Assembly (NCBI RefSeq): GCF_016545825.1
Contig: NC_052620.1
Span: 8,060,001 to 8,124,000, forward strand
Direction of reading: 5' to 3'
Source of the DNA: Eucalyptus grandis
Taxonomy: Eukaryota; Streptophyta; Magnoliopsida; Myrtales; Myrtaceae
DNA length: 64,000 nucleotides
The translations under genes and the position numbers were made by a program. The notes below the pieces were generated by a model. It was not told where the DNA came from. It was given only the letters and a program-made list of their open reading frames with translations, and did not search any database. This document shows positions 36,461 through 48,711 of the stretch, piece by piece. Positions within the stretch are counted from its first letter, which is position 1; each line of letters opens with the position of its first letter.

Positions 36461-36695
36461 TGACATAAATTGAAGCAAAATGGCAAGGAAAATTGTAATT
36501 CTTATTTATTAAGTTGTACATGTACATTGCTTTATTTATAATACTAGAGAAAAGTGTAAAACGAGAAAGAAATGTAAAGAAATATAAATTGATTACATAA
36601 TGATTCTATGTCCTATTTTACCAAGCCAATTACTGATTAATTGGATCAATTATTGGCACTTGGAATCAATATCTCCTAAGATATCAAACCATATC
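36461..36695 (-). repeat. Copia element 2, 5' LTR
   Basis: Matches 23116-23364 from TGACATAAATTGAAG to AAACCATAT. Its last bases diverge (CTAATTATT in place of TTCCAACA), so the outer edge is damaged. The primer site abuts it at 36449-36460. Confidence 0.78.
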
Positions 36696-37030
36696 TAATT
36701 ATTTTCGTAAGCGATGAAAAAATTTGTATTCATTTATTGTTATAAAGGATATAAATAGTTATTTTTTGAAAAATATTTTCCACATCATTCATTTCCCAAA
36801 TTAAATGTGACCTTTAACGATGAGATCATGCTTGGGTTCCACAACCTCCCCAACAGCACAATGTTAGCTTCCCCACAGCTTTTCCAACGTGCTCGGGTTT
36901 TACAGCTTCTCCAACAGCCCCTTCTCTCTCTCAAGTGAATAAACAAAGAGAAAGAAAGATTGAATGATAAAGCAAACGCATAAAGGTCAATCTTCAAATG
37001 TTGTTTGAATGCATGCGCATTAAGAATATA

Positions 37031-37707
37031 ACAAGAATAGTACCCAAAAAAAAATCTTAAACCTATTGTATTTGTACCAATTCAATCATAAACATTTCAA
37101 TAAGACCGATCAAGTCCTAACCTTTTCGCATTTATATCAATTTAGTTCATCTGTTCAATTTAGGGCAAATAGCTTACGCGGATGCCTAGCATCTTATATG
37201 TTATAGCTGTCGGTGACCGAACAATTTTTTTTATTATTTTTCTAAATTTTTTAATAACTTTTTTTCCTTTCCTTTTTTTTTCCCAACTAAGGGCTACGAG
37301 ATCGCCAACCACATGCGACAAGTCTAGGTAAGGGCCGACACCCTTGCAAACCAAGGGAGGGCGTCGCAACTCTTACTCGTGGACGATGAAGACCGCGACG
37401 CCCTCATCTAGACTAGGCAAATGTCGCTGGCACTTGCCTATAACTGGTGATGGTCTATCAGCGACCTCATTGGCCCACAGTTGGGAAAAAGTAAAAGAAA
37501 GGAAAGAAAAAGAAAGAATAAAGAAAAATAATTAAAAAATGTCTATGTCAGCATCAATGTCCACATAAGCGATTTCCAAATAATTTGGGCGAATGAGATG
37601 AATTAGTACAAATGGAAAAGGCTTAAGACTAAATTGGCCTCATTAAAAGGTTTAGGACTTAATTAATATCAATGCAAAAGATCTATGACCTTTTTAGTAC
37701 TTTTCCC
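37031..37707. mobile_element. Non-autonomous long-TIR element, AGTAC family, with GC-rich core
   Basis: Arms 37040-37160 and 37550-37707 are inverted copies made of phrases such as TTAAACCTATTGTATTTGTACC on the left and its mirror on the right. The centre, about 37280-37490, is GC-rich with bordering T-rich and A/G-rich tracts. Same family as 45842-46497 (AAACCTATTGCATTGRTA words). TSD not resolved. No transposase. Confidence 0.65.
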
Positions 37708-39037
37708 GATAACGGTTGCCAAACTTGTTAAAAAAGAAAACCTAGAATAATTTGAACAAGGGGAAAAAACCAGGATATGTAAATACTCAAGTTCATTTTC
37801 CATGTTCGATGTTAGAAGGTTTTTGAATGGCAAAGCTATTTTTTAAAGAATTTAAATAAATCGCATTAGTACGTTAAGTTGCGTGGCTTGACGAACCAAT
37901 TTTTGTCTACATTGCGGAAACAAGCAATCGAACAATATAATGAGATAGAATAAGAAAATAATTCTGACACCAAATTTATGTGATTCAATCAAGGTGACCT
38001 ATGTTTACAGGAAGAACAATAAAGAATTTCACTACAAATTAAGCAATATAATAGATATTACAATCACTTGAGTCGTTCAAATACTCTTCATGTTTCGCAA
38101 GCCCCTAATAATCTCACAAGATATTTAGTTCTATAATTCCTTACAAACTAATATCTCAATCTTGCAAAAGAATTAATAAATCTTATCATAACATTTAAGT
38201 GGCCTTAACACTTGAATTCTTACTCTAATTTCATGAAAAAAAAAAAAAACTTTCGTAGGATATGAACGGCACAAACACCATGCTGCGACTTATTCACCTC
38301 TGAACGAAAGAGGAATCTTTGTATGCGAAACATCCAAAAGATCTTGGTCAAAGTCTGACCCAACTTTCTGAATTTGAGTCCTCTTCTCACGTAGAAAGGT
38401 GTAACACCAATTTCGACTCCAAGAGAAAATATAACCAAGAAAGCATATAAAACAAGGTTTTGCTAGTATAACAATTCTTGGGATACTGTTATAAAAACAG
38501 TTTATTGTAAGTCATAAATTCTTAAAGAAGAGAGTCCCATAACAATCTATAATTATTTGTGATTTGATTTTTTTTTTTGTCTAGAATAGATTGTTCTCAC
38601 AATAATTAAAGACTGTTACGCAATCATCTTTTTAAAACAAATCATTCAGAATTTTATTTCATCGCCAGAAGATGTTCAATAGAGTGAAAAATCCAACGTG
38701 ATAAATTTCGATGTGGACTCCGACGCCAAAGCAATTTCCAAAGCTTACAAATTCGACTTTCACTTTCATGCTTATATACAATTCAATCTAGATTGGACTC
38801 GTTCAACAAGTTCAAGACATATTTCAATAATTTTTAACACATTTTATTATACCAATATGCCTTGTGAATTTTTACATCGAAAACCTAATTTCAAGAACCC
38901 CAATCTGCCTTTTATTGTAGAGACTAAACAAAATCATGGAGGAAGTTAACTGGTAGTCAATTGGTCAAAATCTGGTACATACATGCATACATACATACAT
39001 ACATACATACATACATACATACATACATACATAAATA
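37708..39037. other. Intergenic stretch with (CATA)n microsatellite
   Basis: No gene is seen. A CATA microsatellite spans about 38978-39032, right at the edge of the next LTR element. Confidence 0.5.
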
Positions 39038-39368
39038 TGTCATAGGTCGATCGTTTGAGATCGTGATCGTACAATGACTTAAGCTTTTTTGGATCTCTTA
39101 GATCATCAACGTGCCTAAGCCAAGCCTTGCTCGGATCGATCACTTGCTTGCTCGCTCACCGGGATAGTAGAGAGAGAAGCTCTGAGAGAATGGAACTTTA
39201 ATTCTAAAATTGTTGGATGGATACAAATGAGGGGAAAGACGCCCCTTTTTATACTTGAGGCCCTCAGATTACAATAATTAATCAAGATTACATCTGGCGA
39301 ATGAAATCGTATCTTCTAACCTACCAACTATCGGCATTTATGTCAAGAGAGTCATAGATTCGGTGCAA

Positions 39369-41020
39369 TTACCATCTCGCCAATCCTTGGAACATTCTGG
39401 AAGCTCTTGCAGGAACCTCGAGCGATCTTAGGAGGTCTCCTTCGATCATGCACGGTCTCTTGGCTGCGGGAACTTCATGACTGTGACATTCTCCCCTACT
39501 CATTCGAGCGACGCCCTCGTCGCTCTCAACTTGAGTGGTTTTCTTCTTTGCACAAGCTTGAGCTCTCTTGTTCCTATTCCGCTTGGTCCTTAACCTCTCG
39601 ATCGGTGGACCATACGACTCCAACTATGGCTCGGGCATGGCACATGGCAAGCACTTGACCTCAGGGAACAACACTTGGATCGACATGTCGTGAGTTGGAG
39701 TAGGAGAGTCCAACTCTACCTTTGCCTTCTCCAAGGTTTACGGCTTTGGTTGTAACTCGGTCATGCTCTTCTTAGCCTTTAGACATTTGTCGAGGCATTG
39801 GATTGTGGTGATGGTCTTGGTGTTTATCACTCCCTTGATCATTGGGATCATTGTCGGACATTGTAGGTCGAGGATCGTGATACACTTGGTCCTCGTGTTG
39901 ATCATGGACCTCACACTATGAAAGAATTGCATGCCCAAGATAAGATCATAGTCATCGAGGGGAATTACCTCAAATGAGAGCTTGCCCTTCCATCATCCAA
40001 TTTAGACGTCCATGTCTGGAGTTGAGCTTATGCCTGCAAGGCCATCCAAGTTGACGGTCTTGAACGATTTCCTGGTTGGATCCGCACGAAGTCCTAAGGC
40101 TTTGGCCACTTCGGTCGACATGAACATGTTCGAAGCGCTTGTGTCAACCAAGCCATATAAGGCTCAGCCACATACCTTGATCTCCATGAAAAACATGGCC
40201 GTGTTTGGTGTGGCCTCCTTATTTTTGGGCGGCGAGGCTTGGACGGCATTAAGATACTTCATGGTTCCAAGTCGAAGTTGCTTCTTCTCTTCTTTGGGCT
40301 CCTCCTCCTTCTCTTCTATGGTGAGGAGAGCATTGATCTTGCCCTCCTTCGAGCACTTTTGGATCCAATGCGGACCTTTGCAAATGAAGCAAGGAGATGC
40401 TAGGGGTTAGTCGAACTTACTCAAGGTGAAGTTCGCTTGGGGTCGACCCCTTTGGAAGGAGGACGCTTAGATGTTCCTTCTCCCCATGACTTGACTCGAC
40501 CACCTTGGTCTTTGGGCCCACAGGGAGTGTCTCAACCTTTGTCTTCAGAGGATCAATCCGACCTCTAATCCCTTGCTCGGTTCTTTGATGGGTCGACTTT
40601 GGTGAGGTCGACAAGGGACTCGGCCACGCTTAGCACCCTTGTGAGACTCTTCACATCCCAACCCTTGAGTTCAAGTTGTACCCATAGCTTGAGTCCATCC
40701 ATTAACGCTCCGAGAGCATCCTCCTCTCCGAGGTTATGGATTTGGAGTTTGAGCTCAATGAATTCCTTCACATACTCTCAGATCCTCCCTCTTTGTTCGA
40801 GGCGATCGAGCTTGTTACGGGCTTTTTGTTGAGCAAACTCGGGGAAGAAGTAGTCTTGAAACTCCTTCATGAAGTCTTCCCATCTGTTGACGGGATTGGT
40901 GCCACACTTGGTCTCATCACACCTATTATGTCACCAAAGCATTGTGATATCGGTTAGGAACATCGAAGCAGTTCTTATCTTGATCGACTCATCTTGGATG
41001 TTGATGGCGCCAAAGTATTG
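39369..41020 (-). pseudogene. Gag/protease frame of the non-autonomous LTR element, 3' part
   Basis: On the minus strand: a Retrotrans_gag-like block (RWEDFMKEFQDYFFPEF near 40890-40840, then EFIELKLQIHNLGEEDALG), a degenerate zinc knuckle (CFICKGPHWIQKC near 40395-40355), and a retropepsin-like core with DTSASNMFMSTEVAKALGL near 40150-40095, where the family's D-T/S-G is D-T-S. It continues with LILGMQFFHS near 39930 and a basic tail (TKRNRNKRAQACAKKK) near 39590-39530. Frames are broken by stops at several sites. Gag forms particles; protease matures them. Confidence 0.75.
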
Positions 41021-41026
41021 TTCCAT

Positions 41027-44000
41027 TGTGACATCCCGAATTTCTGATTCTGTTTAGAAATTTAATGAGTTGGGCTATTCATCGACATGCCTAGTCTTAT
41101 TCCTTGAGCTAATCACTCACGGGATAACTAGTCTATCTAATGAAGTCGTTAAGGGATTTTAACGCAATAGACTTGAGAATTCGACCAAAAATCAACTGCT
41201 CGACCGTGCTAATCTGCAAGGGTTAATATGGCATTGTCAAAATTGATCAGAGGTAGGAGATAGGTCAGTTTAACTGAGACATGTGATTAAAGAGTGGGTG
41301 ATTCCACCTAATTGCAAAATTCCCGTCGAATGGCACTAAACTGATTTTTTTGTCATTTCGTACCTCGTGCCCATATTTGAAACCTCGAGATTTTCACGAC
41401 AACCGAAAGTCACCAATAAGTCAAAGATGCACAATGTGGATTGAAAATAAGCGACCACTGGTTAATTGCACCAAAAATTCCTAAAAGCTACCTAGTAGGT
41501 TAGGTAACACTAAAATCGTGCCTAGTTGAAATTAACCGCAAAAGTTTTGTCAGTCACGATTCATTTTAGGAATGTCGACTCATCCTCCGAAGATTTTTCT
41601 GCAAACCGGAGATTTCAGCAAAAAATCAAAGGTTATTTTGGACCGAGAAAATTAGAGGGCGTTTTTGGTTGCATTGTTGGCTGTCAAGTTAGTTCAATTG
41701 ACAAGGAAGAATCATGAGATGGACGATGGCACCTTGGCTGAATTTTTTAGGCATCTATTTGAGCTTAATTGGAGAAGATTTGAGATCAAATTGGGTGGAA
41801 ATTACACAAAATTCGTAGGTCCTTGGGGAGTGCAACATTTGGACCCTTGGATGGCTTGCTAAGGAAGCTTGAAGGCTGCAATTTGGCTGAGGAGGATAGC
41901 CATGCATGGTGGGGCATAGAACTCAAGCACATGGGATATTTTGTGGCCCCCTCAAGCTTCAGCTGGCTTCTTATTCTTCATTAGACTACTTTCCCCATTG
42001 TTGAAGCCATTTAGGAGCTCAAAAACTAGAGAGAGATCAACCTTGCAACTGTCGACCAGCCGAACTGCCACCCGAAGCTACAGGACCCGTCGCGAGTCCA
42101 CATGCCGCCGGTGAGCCATTCGCCTGCCCCTGCTCACATACCGCTCGTTCCGCGGTCCCACACCATCATCCGCGTGCCTTGGTCGCCGTCGAGATCGCCT
42201 AGCTGCCATCCCTCGCTGTCCAACCACTTTCGACAACCACCGTAGCCTACAGCAGCCGTCCGCCACCCGTGTGACCATTCCAGCCCAGCCAGCCAACTCG
42301 ACCAGCCTTCTCAACCTAAGAAGCATAAGCCAAACCTCAATTGTGGGCTAAGGTCTTCAAGGCCCGTTTTAAAGCCTGTATGGACCTCCGTTGGTGTCAC
42401 CGCAAGCTCAAGTGTCGCTCGCCTTCTCGTCCCCACCATCATGGACTCACCGGCCCGCTAAACTAGTGAGTTTACTTGATAAACTCTGCTTAAGGAGTTA
42501 ATGACGCTTAGTAGATAATTAGTCTAGGCTAATTAGAGATTATGTGGTTAGTTACTTTAGATTAGTGATTAAATCACTTAATTATGCATATTAGGTGGTT
42601 AGAATAGATTGATTAGGGGCTAACGAGGTTGAGCTATTTATCTAGATAGGTTCGAAAATTTTCTAGGCCCATTTAGGTGGTTAGATCAGCGTTTCCGACC
42701 TAAGTTAGTATTTATTGTATTTAAATTGCATTATTTAATTATATTTGCTATTTATTTAATTATTTTATATTTTTCGAAAATTATACCGAGATAGCCGGTG
42801 ATCAGAATTTTGTGCTAATTGCGGTGGTGTGCTTAGTTTATGCAATTAAGTGTTAAATTGTGTAAATTGAGTGATGATTGAAATTTAGGTTATTTATTCC
42901 AAAATTGTGAAATTTTGATAATTAATTAGAAATTACCGAATGTCAGGTTTTGACACCAAAAATATTTTTATATACTATATCAAATAATGGGATTTTAAAA
43001 GGAATAATATCAATTTTTAAAGTTCAATCGACCGTATACCCACACACGATTGTTTTCATCGGGTGTTTTTAATACGAACAAAATAGGCCAGGCACATTAT
43101 CTTAATTAAGGCTTGTGAGTGTAAAGCACAATGTCCTAGGCCGGAATTGATTAATCGTGTGATGGTTAAGAGAACCCATCCCCGATGTGCGTCAAGTGGA
43201 CGTTGCCCCTATATGGGATGCCCTAGTAATGGATGCCGGATCACGATAAAGGCCGGACCAATGCTCCTTCAGGAATGCCATCACCGATGTGTGTTGGGTG
43301 GACGTTGCCGCGCTCAAGGGATGAGGCGAAGCCTAGCTACGTCAGAGGACCGATGTGCATCAGGTAAAACTGCTTGTGTAGGTAGTAATCAATTGGAACA
43401 TGTGATTGGTTGAAATAGATACGCCGGATTATGAGACAAAATTGCATGGTACAGAATAAGACGTGTCATAAAAATTTAGACCTATAATCAAGACCCATGT
43501 AATTGATTGAAAGGTGATTGATTGAGACATTTCAATTGATGTGTGAAATTGCTATATGTATCTGTGATATGAACTGTGCTGACATGCGGGGAGGATATGA
43601 GACGAGGTGAGTCTCTATAATTGTGTGGTTGTGTGATTAGGCCGCTTGATAGCATATTTCCTTCCTAGTCGAGTTTAGGGGGTGAACTTGCTGACACATT
43701 GTCTCACCTCGTCATGGGCTCATTCTTTTCAGGTCCTTAGATGGCGGCCCCTCCGGTACGTTATGGTCAGCCTAGGAGGGCTACTAAGCTGGGTATTGAC
43801 TTTCCTATTCCCAGAGGTCACTAGGTCTACAAGCTCATAGTGACCACCGTCTGGGTCGATGAGGGCCTACCTCAGAGAATACTTCATCGATTTAGGGTGT
43901 GGTTTCGCCGCAAGCTCAATGGATACAAAGTTGGTCCCCTTCAAGGTTTTGAGATCCCCGCCATGGTAGTTGACGCCGCTCCAGGTGAGGGTGCAATTGA

Positions 44001-44334
44001 CCCCCCTGATGGTGCTATGGAGGAACCAAAATCCTCGGAGACCTTGGAGATTTCAAATGGGGATTCGTGTGCCTAGATGGCTTGTTAGATCTTCTCTTTT
44101 GAGTAGGTTTTTGGTTATAGACTAGCTTTGTATATAAACCAATGTGTTTATAAAAGTGTTTGTTTATGAAATTATTGTCCTGCTTTTCTATCCCATGCTA
44201 TTTGCTGTCAGGGGATTTGTTTATTCACTTCCACTTGTGCATTAAAATGAAAAGGGTCGGCGACACATCCTGGGACGTCGCAATTTCATCGACCATCGAG
44301 GGATGTGCGCGCACTCAAGGTTCGGGGCGTAACA
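41027..44334 (+). mobile_element. Solo LTR of a long-LTR gypsy-type family (3308 bp)
   Basis: Perfect 5-bp duplication TCCAT (41022-41026 and 44335-44339) flanks a unit running from TGTGACATCCCG to CGGGGCGTAACA. No internal repeats of these ends and no pol genes were found, so it is a solo LTR. The small open frames inside (for example 43840-44076) have no recognisable product. It splits the gag frame of the host element. Its ends identify it with the insert at 19899-20141 and the larger unit at 23368-30160. Confidence 0.82.
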
Positions 44335-44486
44335 TCCATACTCCACACAAATTTTTCCACCTCCTTGGTGGATCGGTTGCCTCTAAACTCTTTTGGTTTC
44401 AGCACCTCTAGCTTAGGCACCGCTTGCATAGGCATCAACCCATTTGCGATGCTTGACTTGCATAGCGCAAGCTCGGTCTTGAGCTC

Positions 44487-44765
44487 TTAGATCTCCGCCT
44501 TCATGGCTTTGACCTCATCTCTTCGGGAATTCTCTTCCTCAATAACTTGGACTCTATCCCTCAATAAATCAATTGATGCTTCAAGGGCTTCATCCTTGTT
44601 GTGCAACGGAGCCGTGGCTTGGTTGATGCTATTCGTGAAGTCTTCACGGAGTGAGACCTCAACTTCCATGATGTGGTCTCTAATATCATCAAGCCCTTCC
44701 ATGAACTTGGCCATAGCGCTCCTCACCTTCATGAGCTTCTCATCGAGTGCGGACATGGCATCCAT
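44487..44765 (-). pseudogene. Gag/protease frame of the non-autonomous LTR element, 5' coiled-coil part
   Basis: A 92-residue open frame from MDAMSALDEKLMKVRSAMAKF is rich in heptads and charged residues, probably a coiled coil at the gag N terminus. It ends in TAG after VKAMKAEI; the same frame continues past it as ELKTELALCKSS and then KPKEFRGNRSTKEVEKF until the solo LTR at 44334 interrupts it. It joins by content to the block left of 41026. Confidence 0.68.
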
Positions 44766-45841
44766 CGAGGCTTACCTTCTTTTGGTTTGGTCGTGGGTCT
44801 CCTTGACTTGGACAGCCTCTCCATCCATGACAGCATCTTAGCTCGACTTTCTCTTGAACAGTTGATGCTCCTTAATCTCTTGAAACAAATCTCCCTTCTT
44901 GCTCTAATACCACTTGTCACGAGCCGATCATTTGGGATGATGACTGTGTAGTGACTTAGGCTCTTTTGGATCGCTTGAATCGTCGGGCGCCTAAGCCAAG
45001 CCTTGCTCGGATCGATCACTCAATCGCTCGCTCACCTGAATCGTAGAGAGAGAGTTTCTAGAGAGAAAAGCTCTAAGAGAATGGAACCTTGATTTAGAAA
45101 TTGTTGGATCGATACAAATGAGGGGGAGGGCACCCCTTCTTATATTTGAGGCTCTCATATTACAACCATTGATCGAGATTACATCCGACGAATCATATCG
45201 TATCTTCTAACCTACCAACTACTATCATTTATGCTAGGAGAGCTCCAGATCCAGGCACGATTACCATCTTGCCCGTCCTTGGAACATTTTGAAAGCTCTT
45301 GCGGGAACCTCAAGTGATCTTAGGAGGTCTTCTTCGATCATGAATGGTCCCTTGGTTGCGAGAACCTTGTGACCGTAACACATATGTCGGGACAAACGTT
45401 GGAAAAAAAAAGGGCAAGGAGTCGTGTCGAAAAAATTGTTTCAATGAATCTTAAGCCAAAGTTCGTTTACCGTATTATGGATGTTATGAACTGAGAGAAT
45501 GTTGGATGGATGGGCTGTGAATTAAGTTGGATGGACGGGAATTTCTGACTCTGGTTCATACTTTGAAATTGGAAGTCATTGTAGCGTCAGAACTCAATGT
45601 CAATGTGGCCTGGCCTATATAGTATAAGATATCATGAACTTAAAATTCACACTATTTTGGAGTTTAATGGCAGAGTGTAATTAATGATTTTCAAATGGTT
45701 ATCCCATATTTGTCTATTGTTTGTGTAATTTTGAGGATCTTACAATCCACGATCCTATCCTCCGGACACCTTCATCAACCCTAAGTAGGATGTCAATCCT
45801 AATAGCCTTACTCCTTTCGGTGAAAAATCGTTATTAAAAAG

Positions 45842-46497
45842 TTGGGGGGAAAATATCAAAAAAGCCATAAACTTACTGCATTGGTACTAATTCAGTCACA
45901 AATATTTTAATTAGATTAATTTAGTCATAAACATTTTCATATTGATATTAATTGAATCCATTCGGCCAATTTAGGCTGGAAATTATTGACATGAATGTCA
46001 GCGGTCCTATGTAACTTGACCAACATTGACGTGAACAAATTTTATAATATTTTAATATTTTTTTCAGAATTTTTTTTCTTTTTTTCTTTTTCTTTTCTTT
46101 CTTTCTTTCTTTTTTTCTTTTTCCTTACCCCTTTTGCTAGCGCCAGCAAGGTTGCTGGTAGACCATCACTGGCCACAAGTTGGTCATGCCACGGTGACTT
46201 CGCCGGCGCTGGCCAAAGGATAAGAAAAAAGAAAAAAAAATGAAAGAAAAGAAGAGAGAAAAATAATAAAAAATTTCTGAAAAAAATAGTAAAAATTATA
46301 AAATTTGTCCACGTCAATGTGGGTCATGCTACGTAGAATTGCCAGCGTCTACGTCAATAATTTCCTATCTGAATTGTCCTTATGGACTCAATTAGTACAA
46401 ATGTGAAAATGTTTAGGACTAAATTGATCGAATTAAAATATTTAGAACTGAATTGATATCAATGCAATAGGTTTAGGACTTTTTTGATACTTTTCAC
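45842..46497. mobile_element. Non-autonomous long-TIR element with small GC-rich core (656 bp)
   Basis: Arms 45850-45975 and 46375-46497 are inverted copies with AAACCTATTGCATTGRTA words. AAAAG repeats at both flanks (45837-45841 and 46498-46502). The inverted duplicate near 10680 has an uninterrupted TTTATTTAAAAGCCC at the matching place, confirming insertion after duplication. The centre (about 46128-46210) is a GC block between a long CTTTTT tract and an AAGAAAAA tract. Same family as 37031-37707. Confidence 0.78.
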
Positions 46498-47149
46498 AAA
46501 AGCCGAGAGGTGCTAGACGATGTTGAGAGGAGGAAATTGGCCTACTCCAAAGACAAACAGAGGAGTCCACAAAGAAAAAAACAGAGAAGAGGTTTGATTT
46601 GGGAGCACAGGAATTCTGATGTTTGAGCTTCATTTGCTTGTCTTTATGTCGATAGGTATCTGATTGTGCAAAACTACGTTAAAATTTCACAAATTGGCCT
46701 CAGTGTGTTAAATTTGTAGGATCTTATGATCCTTTATCCATTCCTCGAAGACCTCACAATTATCCTTCCTAGGACTGCGAACTACAATTCTGCCAATGCT
46801 GTTTCAAATTACTGCGATTATCAGATTAATTGAAACGAAGTTAATATTAAGATTATGCTTTAGAGATTATAGAAATATTTATTATCAGTTGTGCTATCCG
46901 TACACTTGTATCCAGATTTTGGAAACACGCCTTCAGAACTGTTGTTCGTGATTTGGAGACTTTCAAAAGTCGAATACTATGACAAGTTCCCATGTTTGGC
47001 ACCCATTGGAGTAGTTGTTCTCTGTAATAAAGATGTGCTGTTTGAATGATTGCTAGTGTGAAATTTTGCAAGCAGTCCGATTTATAGGGTTGATAATGAT
47101 AAGATAATTCTTATGGACTTCACACAAATGAGTACTTTGTCATTAACAT

Positions 47150-48099
47150 TGTTGGAGAAAACTTCCTTATTGTTTTGAAGTTGACAAAACGTTTCCATCA
47201 GTCTAGTCTGAAAACTTCTAGACTCAAGTGTTAAAGTCTGACGAACTCTAGACTCTGTCATCAAAATCTGAAGACTGCAAGATTCAAGACTCAAGACTCA
47301 AAGTCTACTCTCACTGACAGTTTCCAGACCAACGAACAGAAGACTTATCCATATGCAAGTTTATCTTTAAGGATTCAGTTCGAATGATTTGTAGAAGATC
47401 TTACAGCCAGAGATAGCACCTCCTGATCAATTATTCTTATTGGAATCAATTTGGATAATTAGATCTGTTGAAAAGCGAAGTATACTTGGAAGGTTCTACT
47501 TATGGAAATCTAGATCCTGATTGTATGGGCGAGCAGGTGTGGGCTATCATCACATTCCTTAAATGACTCGAGATCTCCTTGATTGATTCTGTCCAACGGA
47601 TAGATTGAAAGAACTCTTTTGGAAAGTGCCAACGGTTGAAAAGGCATGGAGGAGCATATAAGGAGGACACTCAAGTTATTCAAGTGTATGCGTGAAAGAA
47701 GAATTCTAAAGTTTGAAGCTTTCTAGTTCTTGCTGTTTCAATCGTAGAGCTTTATTTGTACTCAAAAGACAGAGCAAACACTTGTGAGACTTTGAAGAAG
47801 TGTGGTAGAGTATCTACACTGTAAAGTCAAGGACGTAAGGCTGTAACATCTTTTTTTATCCTTAGTGAAATCCAACCAGTGAGCTGTCAATGCGGGAGAG
47901 TGGACATAGGCTTGATCTAAACTGAACCACTATAAACATTGTGTTTCTATTATCTTTCCCTTAAACTCCTTATTTTAATTTATAGTTTTTATTTAACTGT
48001 TTACTACTATTCATATTGCTAGCAAATTATTTTGAAGTTTTGCAAAAACTTCTTTATCACCTATCCACCCCCCTCTAGGTGATCTTACTAGCCCTTTCA
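47150..48099 (+). mobile_element. Solo LTR (950 bp) in the BCD1 flank
   Basis: Runs TGTTGGAGAAAAC to GCCCTTTCA and is flanked by a perfect AACAT duplication (47145-47149 and 48100-48104). The matching site near 9400 in the inverted duplicate is empty. Near its right end CACCTATCC...CTCTAGGTG forms a small inverted repeat. Left part has repeated AGACT-type words. Related to 54438-55564 by the same ends and the GTGGGAGAGTGGA block. Copia or gypsy origin is not decided. Confidence 0.86.
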
Positions 48100-48449
48100 A
48101 ACATTTATTTGTTGTTTTCACCAAACACCATAAGGGATAGGACATCTCAATGAATTGTCTCATATCTTGTGATTGATGAGATGAGATAGGGTATTCGAGA
48201 TTTCCTTAGGTTCCTTGTCCTATCATAAAATTTCTGAAATGTGGGTGACTAAAGGATTGGGAATCCACTAATTTAGATAGATCTTTTATCTGTCATGTAC
48301 TCTTTAATAAAATAATAAGAGGATCGCCTATTCCATTCTTGACTAGGTTTTATTGTTCTTTTGTATTGAAATCATCATTCATCTTCTTGTTATCCCATCA
48401 TTCTTAAAGATTCCGAATTCTATTCTTTCTGCGCTCTGTCATATCTGCT

Positions 48450-48644
48450 TGAGATAGAAGAAGAAGAGGAAGAAAAACTAAGCCCCCCATATGCGAAGCA
48501 ACAAGCTCTTCTATGTCAAGAGTGCGAAAGAACCCATCAAAATACCAAAGCCTTGCATGATCTTTCTGCTCAGGTAACCTTCCATGTGTAAAGACTCAAA
48601 AACAACGTACTAGCTGCATTGGCAAGAGAAACCAGACTCAGTTC

Positions 48645-48711
<67 letters not shown>

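Larger units (their letters stand above)
23116..36695 (-). mobile_element. Second Ty1/copia element, split by nested insertions
   Basis: LTR-like ends at 23116-23364 and 36461-36695 match each other over some 230 bp (for example GATTCTATGTCCTATTTTA). On the right the primer site reads GCTCTGATACCA (36449-36460), the complement of TGGTATCAGAGC, directly beside the LTR. On the left the polypurine tract complement CTCCCTCTCAAGC lies at 30163-30175, displaced from its LTR by the 23368-30160 insert. Pol and gag relics read leftward between 36440 and 30166. A Pack-MULE interrupts gag. Net length without inserts is about 5.6 kb, normal for copia. The outer TSD was not resolved because the right LTR end is altered. 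Confidence 0.85.
39038..45380 (-). mobile_element. Non-autonomous LTR retroelement encoding only gag and protease
   Basis: LTRs at 39038-39488 and 44915-45380 share long blocks (for example AAGCCAAGCCTTGCTCGGAT). On the right the primer-site complement reads GCTCTAATACCA (TGGTATTAGAGC), two bases from the LTR. On the left TTCTCCCCTACTC is the polypurine complement. Without the inserted solo LTR (41027-44334) the internal part is only about 2.1 kb and holds gag plus protease; no polymerase or integrase was found. It therefore depended on partners. The outer TSD is not clear. Confidence 0.8.
45560..48450 (+). other. 5' flank of the plus-strand BCD1 copy
   Basis: Matches 9030-10960 in reverse complement once its two inserts (45842-46497 and 47150-48099) are set aside. 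A short shared reading segment (RRKLAYSKDKQRSPQRKN) lies near 46525-46580 but no complete exon can be drawn. Homology starts shortly after the LTR element ends at 45380. Confidence 0.6.

Noticed and set aside
39369..39658. Plus-strand open frame opposite the gag tail
   Set aside because: It is the complement of the better supported minus-strand gag/protease reading.
43840..44076. 78-codon open frame inside the solo LTR
   Set aside because: No domain is recognisable and LTRs rarely encode protein; left as non-coding.
46040..46320. Low-complexity Phe- or Lys-rich open frames
   Set aside because: They come from the polypyrimidine and polypurine borders of a TIR element.
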